This document shows, one piece after another, positions 1 to 9,100 of a stretch of 43,655 bases of DNA. The notes beneath the pieces are model-generated. The model had not been told where the DNA came from. It searched no databases and saw nothing but the letters and a program-made list of their open reading frames with translations. The stretch is taken from the NCBI RefSeq assembly GCF_001870905.1, contig NZ_LNDC01000112.1, positions 1-43,655 on the forward strand. Reading direction: 5' to 3'. This DNA is from Geitlerinema sp. PCC 9228 (GTDB taxonomy: Bacteria > Cyanobacteriota > Cyanobacteriia > Cyanobacteriales > PCC-9228). Both the position numbers and the translations under genes were made by a program. Each line of letters starts with the position of its first letter. Position 1 is the stretch's first letter.

Positions 1-505
1 GCGTTGACAGGCAATTTTCGGGATTTGAGCCCATCTTGGCGTTCTCTCAGCCCATCATTGCCAACTTGCCGACAGATTTCCCACTACGACTCTACCTTTG
101 AGCCTGGCGGCATGTCGGCTTGAGGGGAGAATTCGTAGCTGAGAGGCAACATGATGTACGAAAATAGATAAAAAAAATTTCGCCTGCTTTTTTAGATTGT
201 AGACCTCAACTTGATTTTAACGGTGGCGACCGCCGCACGGGTTGCTTTTCATCCCTGCGCGTGAAAAGTCAGGGCTTTCAAGCTCCCGATTCATGGGGTA
301 ACTTCAAAAACTTCCGTTAAGATCGGCAACCGTCCCTGCCAAGTTGATCGACAATAGACAACATAGATAGCATTTGTGCAACGGTTTTTGCGAACCCTTA
401 CCTATCCCCAACTTGACTTGTGCTGCTTTCTAGATTTGGTTTTCAACTTCCGATTGGCCACCATTTCCACAGTGCCGAATACTTCTATTTTCTAAGATTT
501 GACAT
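1..505. other. Left-edge intergenic region, no gene resolved
   Basis: No convincing gene is present. A frame open from base 3 to a stop at 99-101 (32 codons, no start inside the window) could be the tail of a gene cut by the window edge, but a second frame is also open to 123, so the choice is not supported. The rest is the presumed leader and promoter region of the glucan phosphorylase and carries the structured repeat at 235-288. No clear -35/-10 pair or NtcA box was found. Confidence 0.4.
235..288 (+). repeat. 54-nt structured repeat, copy 1 (pseudoknot-capable)
   Basis: This element matches copy 2 (12450-12503, minus strand) at 44 of 54 positions without gaps, including a perfect 19-nt block at 270-288. 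It can form a 7-bp hairpin (CTTTTCA with TGAAAAG). The loop contains CCCTG, which can pair with CAGGG just after the stem, an H-type pseudoknot geometry. A short hairpin follows in the 19-nt block. It lies in sense orientation 218 nt before glgP. The family was not recognised. It could be a regulatory RNA, a transposon end or a plain dispersed repeat. Confidence 0.55.
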
Positions 506-3073
506 ATGCAACCAATTCGTACATTTAACGTTTCGCCCTCCCTACCGCCGCAGTTGGAAAAACTGCGCAAACTGGCATACAACCTCCACTGGGACTGGAA
601 CGTAGAAACGAAAGACCTATTCCGGCGTTTGGACCGGGATTTGTGGGAATCCAGCCGCCACAATCCCGTGTTAATGCTAGGAACCATCAGTCAAGAACGC
701 CTCAAAGAAGTGGCGGAGGATGAAGGGTTCCTAGCGCAAATGGAACGCGCCGAAAGCCAGCTCGATGACTATCTCCGAGACCGCCGCTGGTATCGCAAAA
801 ATCGCTCCAATCCGCCCCAATCGGAATGCTACGCCTATTTTTCGGCGGAATTTGGCTTAACCGATTGCATGCCCATTTATTCTGGCGGTTTGGGCGTTCT
901 AGCGGGGGACCACCTCAAATCAGCCAGCGACTTGGGATTGCCCCTAGTTGGAGTGGGATTGCTCTATCAAGAAGGATATTTTGCCCAATATCTCAACGCT
1001 GACGGCTGGCAGCAGGAACGCTATCCCATCAACGACTTCTACAACATGCCCCTGCATCTAGAAAGGGATGCGGAGGGCAACGAATTGCGCATTACCGTTG
1101 ACTATCCGGGTCGGCAGGTCTACGCGCGAATTTGGCGCTGCCAGGTGGGTACGGTGCCCCTGTACTTGCTCGATACCAACATCGAACCCAATAATCCCTA
1201 CGACCACGATATTACCGACGAACTCTACGGCGGCGACCTGGATATTCGCATCCACCAGGAAATTATGCTGGGCATCGGCGGCGTGCGTGCTTTGAAAGTG
1301 TTGGGATACGAACCTTCTGTTTACCACATGAACGAAGGACACTCGGCGTTTTTGACCCTCGAACGCATTCGCTGCCTGATGCAAGAAGATGGGCTGTCGT
1401 TTTCCGAAGCCCAGGAAGTGGTGATTGCCAGCAGCTTGTTTACCACCCACACGCCTGTTCCTGCTGGGTTCGATATGTTTCCGCCGGATAAGGTGACCTA
1501 CTACTTGGGACACTATGCCAATATATTTGGCATGTCTGCGGAGGAGTTTCTGTCTTTAGGACGGGAAAATCCCGGGGATTTAGAGGCACCATTTAACATG
1601 GCGATTCTGGCTATTAAAATGGCGAGTTTTATCAATGGTGTCAGCAAGCTTCATGGTAAGGTTTCCCAGGAAATCTTTAAGGGGTTGTGGCACAATCTCC
1701 CCGTGCAGGAAGTTCCCGTTACTTCCATTACCAACGGCGTGCACGCGCGCAGCTGCGTTGCCCAACCGGTGCAGGAACTATACGACCGCTATTTGGGTCC
1801 CAAATGGTCTTCTGCTCCCAGCGACCACCCTTTGTGGGAACGTATTGATTCGATTCCCGATGACGAACTGTGGCGGTTGCACGAACGCTGCCGTTCCGAG
1901 TTGGTGGTGTTTGCCCGGGAACAGTTGCAACAGTGGATGCAAGATATTGGGGCGTCTCCTTGGGAAATTGCCAAGGCTCAAGATGTACTCGATCCCGGCT
2001 ATTTGACCATTGGGTTTGCCCGTCGCTTTGCTACGTATAAGCGGGCAACGCTGTTTTTGTGGGACTTGGAACGTATCAAGCATATCATGCGGGATAAGAA
2101 GGTCCAGTTTGTGATTGCTGGGAAAGCCCATCCCAAGGATGTACCGGGTAAAGAGATGATTCGCGATATCATTCACTTTATCCGCGAACATGGCATGCAC
2201 GACCATGTGGTGTTTATTCCTGACTACGATATTCATGTTTGCCGCAAAATGCTGTGCGGTTGCGATGTGTGGCTGAACAATCCCCGCCGACCCCGGGAGG
2301 CTTCGGGAACCAGCGGCATGAAAGCGGCGATGAATGGGTTACAAAATCTCAGTATTCTCGATGGCTGGTGGAATGAGGCGGATTACGTGCGTACTGGCTG
2401 GCCCATTGGCAATGGGGAGGTTTACGAAGACCGGGAGTATCAAGACCGGGTGGAAGCGAATGCTCTGTACGATTTGCTGGAACAAGAGGTAGCACCGCTG
2501 TTTTACGAACATCGCGATGAGGAAGATGTGCCCCGTCGCTGGGTGAAGAAGATGAAGGATGCCATCCGGTTGAATACGCCGCGGTTCAATACGGCACGCA
2601 TGGTACGCGAGTATGCCTTCCATTATTTTGAAGCAAGCGATCGCTACCATGCCCTTACCAAGGATAAGTGCCAGCCTGCCAAAGAGCTAGCCAGTTGGAA
2701 ACACCATCTGTTCGAGCATTGGTACGAAATGAAAATCCGCGATATTGATATTTCGGCACCGGCTGATATTCAGGTAAATGAAAATGTGGCGGTGAAGGCA
2801 CTTATTGATTTGGGCCAACTCAACCCCCAAGATGTACAGGTACAGCTGTATGTAGGCAGCGTCAATGAAGATGGGGAAATTACTGATGGTACACCCATGG
2901 GCATGCAATACCAAGGACAAAATCCAGACAACATTAGCATTTACACCGGCAACATCAGTTACGATTCTTCCGGCTTACAAGGATTTTCTCTCCGAGTGCT
3001 TCCCCAACACGACAATTTGAGCAACGTATACGAGCCGCGTTTGATTTTATGGGCTGAAGGTGCCGAAGGATAG
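506..3073 (+). CDS. glgP: Alpha-glucan (glycogen) phosphorylase, DUF3417 type
   Basis: Cytosolic PLP enzyme that releases glucose-1-phosphate from glycogen by phosphorolysis. The 855 residues fit the shorter 'alpha-glucan family phosphorylase' branch rather than the classical animal-type enzyme. The N-terminus (about residues 10-110) looks like the DUF3417 region. The GT35-like core follows, and the PLP-binding lysine is K606 in the motif SGTSGMKAAMNG. ATG 506 is the first in-frame Met before the conserved start, although no strong Shine-Dalgarno is visible. The gene stands alone: a structured repeat lies in its leader and an intrinsic terminator follows directly, so it is probably monocistronic. 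Nothing looks truncated. The family call is secure; the exact substrate preference is inferred. Confidence 0.95.
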   Translation: MQPIRTFNVSPSLPPQLEKLRKLAYNLHWDWNVETKDLFRRLDRDLWESSRHNPVLMLGTISQERLKEVAEDEGFLAQMERAESQLDDYLRDRRWYRKNRSNPPQSECYAYFSAEFGLTDCMPIYSGGLGVLAGDHLKSASDLGLPLVGVGLLYQEGYFAQYLNADGWQQERYPINDFYNMPLHLERDAEGNELRITVDYPGRQVYARIWRCQVGTVPLYLLDTNIEPNNPYDHDITDELYGGDLDIRIHQEIMLGIGGVRALKVLGYEPSVYHMNEGHSAFLTLERIRCLMQEDGLSFSEAQEVVIASSLFTTHTPVPAGFDMFPPDKVTYYLGHYANIFGMSAEEFLSLGRENPGDLEAPFNMAILAIKMASFINGVSKLHGKVSQEIFKGLWHNLPVQEVPVTSITNGVHARSCVAQPVQELYDRYLGPKWSSAPSDHPLWERIDSIPDDELWRLHERCRSELVVFAREQLQQWMQDIGASPWEIAKAQDVLDPGYLTIGFARRFATYKRATLFLWDLERIKHIMRDKKVQFVIAGKAHPKDVPGKEMIRDIIHFIREHGMHDHVVFIPDYDIHVCRKMLCGCDVWLNNPRRPREASGTSGMKAAMNGLQNLSILDGWWNEADYVRTGWPIGNGEVYEDREYQDRVEANALYDLLEQEVAPLFYEHRDEEDVPRRWVKKMKDAIRLNTPRFNTARMVREYAFHYFEASDRYHALTKDKCQPAKELASWKHHLFEHWYEMKIRDIDISAPADIQVNENVAVKALIDLGQLNPQDVQVQLYVGSVNEDGEITDGTPMGMQYQGQNPDNISIYTGNISYDSSGLQGFSLRVLPQHDNLSNVYEPRLILWAEGAEG

Positions 3074-3102
3074 GCTTTTTCGCTGCTCTCTTTTAGGTTG
3101 AG

Positions 3103-3143
3103 AAATCCCCTCAGGTAGTTTTTGGGGGGATTTTATTTTTTTT
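3103..3143 (+). terminator. Intrinsic terminator after glgP
   Basis: AAATCCCC and GGGGGGATTT form a strong stem around a loop, followed by a run of T (ATTTTTTTT). It begins 30 nt past the glgP stop codon and separates it from the convergent kinase gene. Confidence 0.8.
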
Positions 3144-3225
3144 GGGATTTGCTATGAGCGCCCCTACCAGGGCAATGGGGAAATTCCGGACAATCGTTGT
3201 TTTGCGGATTGTTGCTTTGATCCCC

Positions 3226-6033
3226 TCAATTGGGATGGTGTTTTTCCAGGAACTCTAGTAGTTTTTCTTCTTGGAAGGAGCGGGCCAATTGGAGGACTTT
3301 TTGGGAAAAGCTGGTCAGTTGGGGATCTCGTTGCTGTAGAGAGGCAACGTATTTTTGAACTTTTTTTAAACTCCCTTTGCGGGTGAGTTGGTACAGGGTT
3401 TCTATTGCGTCGGCAGGGGGAATGGTGGGGGGGTCTTCGTTGCTTGCGGGGGAGGGTTGGGGGGTTGGGGATTTCTCTTGGTAGATCCACTGCAATTGTA
3501 AGTGTTTTTCTAATTTTTGCAAGAGTTCTGCCGGGTCGATGGGGTGCGATAAAAAGTCGTTGCCACCGGCGGCGATGCTTTGTCGGCGATCGCTAGTTTG
3601 GGAAGTATCTAGCAATACGATAATGGGAAGATGGGCCAAGTATTGGCTTTGCCGAATTTGCCGCACCAGGTAAAAGCGATCGCTGTTAGGAAAAGTGGCT
3701 TTGGTTAGAATTAGATCGGGTATCAATTCCTGCGCCCGGCGGATGCCACTGGTAGTGTCTGTTGCTTCTACAATATCAAATCCTAACGGTTGCAAGCAAT
3801 CTGCGATCGCGGCGCGGTTTTCTGGTTGGGAATCTACCACCAACAGGCAACGGGTGTAACCTTGGTAACCGGTGACTTGCCTCTGCTGGATTGACATACC
3901 TAGCTGAGAGCTGGGTTGCGCCAAGGGAAAATCAACATCAAACCAGAAAATACTGCCTACTCCCGGTTCGCTAATAACTTGAATTTCGCTATTCATGAGA
4001 TTTATTATTTTTTGACTTAGAGATAATCCCAATCCCGTTCCTGCTGACTTTTGGTTGAGTTCGCCGATTTGCTCGAAAGGTTGGAAAATTTGTTCTAATT
4101 GTTCGCGATCGATGCCTACTCCCGTGTCTTGAATCTGAAAGCGCAGGCGTTGGTTGGTTGCTGTTTCCGCAAAATTGGTGGGTTGTGTTTCTAAAATAGA
4201 TACTTGAAAGGTAACGTTACCGACTTCTGTAAATTTAACTGCGTTGTCGAGCAAGTTAGTCAGCACCTGTCGCAGCCGTTTTTCGTCGGCATATACCGCT
4301 TCGGGAAGCTGCGGGTCGGGTTCGTAGGTGAGGGTAATATTTTTGCGGTTAGCTTGAAATTGGTATAAATGCACAATGCGAGCAAGCAAAGAAGGCAGGT
4401 GAAACTCGCTGGGATGCAGTTGCAGCTTTTGCAATTCGATTTGAGAAAGTTCCAAAATATCGTTGATGAGGGTCAGCAGGTGGGAACCGCATTCTTCGAT
4501 GATTTGCACGTTTTGGCGATCGCTCTCGCTAATGGTCGCACAGCGGCGTAAAATCTGAGCGTAGCCCAAAATGCCGTTGAGGGGGGTACGCAGTTCGTGA
4601 CTCATGGTAGCAAGAAACCGACTTTTGGCACGGTTGGCGGCTTCGGCGGCTTGACGTGCGTGTTCCAGTTCCGATTCTACTTGTTTGCGTTCGGTAATGT
4701 CAGCGGCTACACCCAGAACGTAGGTTTCTTGAGTTTCTGGTAATTGCAAAGGCGTTTTGATGGTCTGAAAATGACGCAGTTGCCGATTACCATTGGTGAC
4801 GCTTTCTTCGAGAATACGCGTTTCGCCAGAACGAATAACCTGCTGGTCGTCTTGGTGAAATTGTTCCACTTGTTGGCGGTTGGGGTTGAAGTCGGCATCG
4901 GTTTTGCCGATTAAGTCTTCAATGGTGGTTCCGTAAACATTGGCCAAAGCTTGGTTGGCTAGCCGAAAACGACCTCGATTGTCTTTAACAAAAATAACGT
5001 TGGGATTGGTATCGATGACTTTGCGGAGAAAAGTTTCTTGTTTTTGTAACGTTTCTTCACTGTTTTTTAAGGAAGCTGTGCGGTCTTGAACTTGTTTTTC
5101 CAGCTGTTGGTTAGCTTGTTGTAGCTGGATTTGTGCTTGCTGCCGTTCGTACAAAACAGTTGACAGGCTTAAAATGGTCAGGGTAATGACGCTGAGAAAC
5201 AGTTGAAAGGAGGTGATGGCTTCTAGCATGGAAGTTTCCACAAATTGGTTAGCGTTTTTGGTGGTAATTTCCCAGATGGCTAGTGCCGAGAGGATGGCAA
5301 TCGATAGAGTCACGATTTGCCGGTTGAAACGATAGGCTATCCAAGCCAGCAGGGGCAGTAACAAGTATTCTAGAGAGAGGGATTGTGTAAAGGTAATATT
5401 TGTAAAAGCGATCGCACCCCCTAGCAGCCATACCAACTCGACAATTTGGTATTTCGATTGCACCCAATTTCCAGGAGATCCTTCGCTCCAGGTAAGAAAT
5501 AGAGGCGTGGTTACAAAAATTCCTGTAATATTACCGACCACCCAAGTTTGCCAAATGCGTCCGAAAAGGTCCCAAGGAGCTTGTTCGGTGGCACATAAGA
5601 TGATTCCTCCCAGGGTAGCACTGGCGAGGGGAGGGGCGATCGCGACGATGCCAATAAAAATAAAAGCGTCTTTTAATTGACTCAACCAAGGCGGTTGGCT
5701 GAAACGACGTAAAATCCAACCTCCCAATGCAGCTTCGCTGGTGTTGGTTAGAGCCACCCCAACAGGAAGAAGGAGACTGACAGCAGATAAGTTATAGTAG
5801 ATTAGGTTGGCAATGAAGTAACCTAGGAACAAACCTGGCAGAACTTGCAAGCCAAAGATGGCTATCCATGCGATCGCAATTCCCGAAGCAATCCAAACCA
5901 CCGCTGCCTTTCCATCCGGTAAGGTTAGCAAATAGAAACCAACTTGACTCGCCAGAAGTGCAAGCACAGCAGCCAGAAGATTTTTGGCGATCGTAGGGTT
6001 TCGTAACCAAGACGACAAACTAGAGAAATCCAT
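3226..6033 (-). CDS. MASE1-PAS hybrid sensor histidine kinase with degenerate receiver
   Basis: Membrane-anchored sensor kinase of 935 residues. A MASE1-like integral membrane sensor occupies about 1-295, a short coiled coil 296-340, and a PAS domain with PAC tail about 335-450. HisKA follows with phosphoacceptor H479 in ATMSHELRTPL. HATPase has N597, the G1 box DTGVG (636-640) and the G2 box GTGLG (665-669). A receiver-like domain (about 728-845) follows. Where a receiver has its phosphorylated Asp, this one reads DLILTKATFP, so the position is K778 and normal phosphotransfer is unlikely. The last 60 residues are a helical tail (LTRKGSLKKVQKYV) shared with the next kinase. It lies 86 nt downstream of that kinase on the same strand, so co-transcription is plausible. 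The signal sensed is unknown. Confidence 0.9.
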   Translation of the reverse strand: MDFSSLSSWLRNPTIAKNLLAAVLALLASQVGFYLLTLPDGKAAVVWIASGIAIAWIAIFGLQVLPGLFLGYFIANLIYYNLSAVSLLLPVGVALTNTSEAALGGWILRRFSQPPWLSQLKDAFIFIGIVAIAPPLASATLGGIILCATEQAPWDLFGRIWQTWVVGNITGIFVTTPLFLTWSEGSPGNWVQSKYQIVELVWLLGGAIAFTNITFTQSLSLEYLLLPLLAWIAYRFNRQIVTLSIAILSALAIWEITTKNANQFVETSMLEAITSFQLFLSVITLTILSLSTVLYERQQAQIQLQQANQQLEKQVQDRTASLKNSEETLQKQETFLRKVIDTNPNVIFVKDNRGRFRLANQALANVYGTTIEDLIGKTDADFNPNRQQVEQFHQDDQQVIRSGETRILEESVTNGNRQLRHFQTIKTPLQLPETQETYVLGVAADITERKQVESELEHARQAAEAANRAKSRFLATMSHELRTPLNGILGYAQILRRCATISESDRQNVQIIEECGSHLLTLINDILELSQIELQKLQLHPSEFHLPSLLARIVHLYQFQANRKNITLTYEPDPQLPEAVYADEKRLRQVLTNLLDNAVKFTEVGNVTFQVSILETQPTNFAETATNQRLRFQIQDTGVGIDREQLEQIFQPFEQIGELNQKSAGTGLGLSLSQKIINLMNSEIQVISEPGVGSIFWFDVDFPLAQPSSQLGMSIQQRQVTGYQGYTRCLLVVDSQPENRAAIADCLQPLGFDIVEATDTTSGIRRAQELIPDLILTKATFPNSDRFYLVRQIRQSQYLAHLPIIVLLDTSQTSDRRQSIAAGGNDFLSHPIDPAELLQKLEKHLQLQWIYQEKSPTPQPSPASNEDPPTIPPADAIETLYQLTRKGSLKKVQKYVASLQQRDPQLTSFSQKVLQLARSFQEEKLLEFLEKHHPN

Positions 6034-6119
6034 GGTCTTTTAGAAATCACAACAACTGGAGACAACCAAAACCGCTACTATGAGATCGGTTAACCCCCCA
6101 TATTCCCCGAGAAAACCAA

Positions 6120-9100
6120 TTATTGTTGCTGTTGTCTCTGCGTACTACAGGTTTTTAAAAATTCTAGCAATTCCGTTTCTTGGAATCTACTGGCTAGCCG
6201 GGCAACTTTCCGAGCAAAAGTCTGTAACTTTGGGTCAGCTTGGGATAAACCGCGAACGTATTTTTCCAGTTTTCTCAAACTGCCTTTGCGGGTTAGTTCT
6301 TGGAGGTAATTTAGTTCTTCCATAGACGGTAAGAACAAAACTTCGATACTGTCAGATTCCGATTCTTCTTCGTTAGAGATGGCTGGGGTTGTTTCTTGGA
6401 GAATCCATTGTAGCTGCAGATGGAAAGCCAGTTTTTGTAGCAGTTCTGCAAAATCCACTGGTTTGGGAAGAAAATCGTCGCCGCCGGCTTTTTGAAATCT
6501 TTCCCGATGGCTGGGAAAAACGTTGGCAGAGGAGACAATAATAGGGATTTTGGCAAGTTCTGGCGCTTGGCGCAGTTGTTGCAGCCAGTCGGCTTCGTTT
6601 TCTGGAAAAACCGAGGTATCGGTAATCGCTAAATCGGGGGGCAATTCTCGACTTTTGCGCCATATGGCAGATGGATAGGTGGCTTCTACAATTTCAAATC
6701 CCAACGGTTGCAAGAAATTAGCAAAAACGGCACGATTTTCCCAGCAATCGTCTACTACCAAAATGCGTCGTTTTTTCCCGCGATAGCCTACAATAGAATG
6801 GCTGTCAAAGCGATCGCTTGGCTTCGTTTGTTGGGTGCTTTCTTCCCCCACAGGAAGCACAACATCCAACCAGAAAGTACTGCCATACCCAGGAGTACTG
6901 CGAACTTGAATGTGGCTATCCATAAGTTGGGCAAGTTTTTGACTTAAAGGCAAACCCAATCCCGTTCCTTGTATTTGCCGGTTATCGGGAGTGACTTGCT
7001 CGAACGGTTGAAAAATATTGTCAATTTTTTCCGGTGGGATCCCCATACCGGTATCCTGAATTTCAAAGCGAATGGTGGCAGTAGGATGACCCATATCGCT
7101 TGTCGTTTCTCTAGTTATCGCAGTCGCCTGAAAAGTAACATTGCCTGCATTGGTAAATTTCACAGCATTTCCCAATAAATTGACCAAAATTTGCCGCAGC
7201 CGTTGTTCGTCTCCTACCACCATTTTCGGCAATGCCTCGTCGGCTAAGTAGCAAAAGGCAAGTTCTTTTTGCTGTGCTTTAATGCGACACATTTGCACGA
7301 CCCCAGTCAGAAAGGAAGGCAAGTGGAAAGGTGCCAAATGCAGTTCCATTTTCTTGGCTTCGATTTTGGATAGATCCAAGATATCGTTGATGAGGGTCAG
7401 TAAATGGGAACCACAGTCGTTAATGATTTTCGCACTTTGGCGATCGCTTGCAGAAATTTCTGGCGATCGCTGTAGAATTTGGGCATATCCCAAAATCCCG
7501 TTCAGTGGCGTGCGCAATTCGTGGCTCATAGCCGCCAGAAACTCGCTTTTCGCCGCATTTGCCGCATCGGCTTGTTCCTTGGCAACCGCCAGTTCCGCCG
7601 TGCGCGCTTCCACTTTTTGTTCTAGTGTTTTAGAATAGTCCTGCAACTGCTCGTACAAATAGGCATTTTCTAAAGAAATCGCCGCTTGCACTGCTAAAAT
7701 TCGCAAAATTTCCCAGCGACTTTCCGTAAAAGCGCCCCGCGTAATGGTATTTTCTAAATAAAGAATTCCTTGCAGTTTCCCTTGATTGACCAACGGCGCA
7801 CACAACAAGGATTGGGGTTGGTTTTGTTGGATGTACGGGTCATCGACAAAATTTCCCGATTCTGTAGCTTCATTTAACAAGACCGTCTCCCGCGTGCGAG
7901 CCACGTAGTTCACAATCCGAACAGATAAGCGAGAAGTATACTGTTCTACCGGGATAGATTGGCGCACTTGTGGCGGTTCAGTTTCGCTGTTTTTACTGGC
8001 TTCCACCAGGAGTTGGTTGTTGGTAGCGCGAATAAACATTCCCCGTTGCGCGCCGGCATTTTCCACCGATGTATCGATCAAAGAAGCCAGCAATTTATCG
8101 AGAACCAATTCGCTGGAAATGGCACTGGTGGCTTTGATAACTGTAGCCAAATCCAGGGTTTGGTTGCTATCTGAAAAACTGGTAGAATCTTTTTGCGGTC
8201 TAATTTCCTTTTCTTGAGCCAGCCAGTGGGGATATTGACCGGCGAGCAAGCTGGTTTTTGCCCAAGCACCCCACCGTTGATAGCTATCAAAAGCTTCTTT
8301 GAGATAGATTTTGGCAATGGTTTCCATACCTTGTGCGTGGTAAAAAGCACCCGCCAACTCCCAACCCAAAGCCTCTTCCTGCAAGTATCCATTGGATCGA
8401 GCACCTGCGATCGCGCGTTCGTAGGCTTGTGCGGCTTGCCAGGGATGGTGGGAAAGTCGAGCTTGTTCGGCAGCCACTAGATCCAACTTGTGTTGGAAAT
8501 TCTGGGGAGCGTGGCTGGCCCAAATTTTCATTTTTTCTTGGTTGGCAGTAACGTGCTGCCAATATATTGGTTGTTCTGTGGTACTAGCATGGGGATAAAG
8601 TGCCAACAAAGCCAACGACTCGTAAAGAGATTTAACCGATAAATAATAGATACCCACCGCTGCTGCTTCGTAAGTTTCCGATTGTTGGCTGTAAAGGTAG
8701 CTGGCAGCAAAATCGCCAAATGTATAGCTAAGTATAATTTTGGCTAGATAAAATACAAACAAACTGGCATGATTGTTACTCTCGTTCAACCAAGCTAGCA
8801 TATCCGCTTCCCGCATCCAAGTTCCCGTCAGTTCTCGATTTTGGCAGGCCGGCGCTTGTAAATTTTCTGCTACTTGTCCGTAAATACAACTGTTAATATA
8901 GGGATGTTCCTGATTGATGCGGCGGGCAAAATTGGCATTCGCCAGCAGCTTTTCTTGTACGAAGGGAAGTGGCGTGCCTAAATGGAAGGTATACAGTGCT
9001 GCCATCATGCGGCTGTAACCGGCAAATTCCAAATCGCCAGTCTCCAAACCATCTTCCGCACTGGCATCGAGGGGGTCGATGGTGGTTTGCAGGTGTTCTT

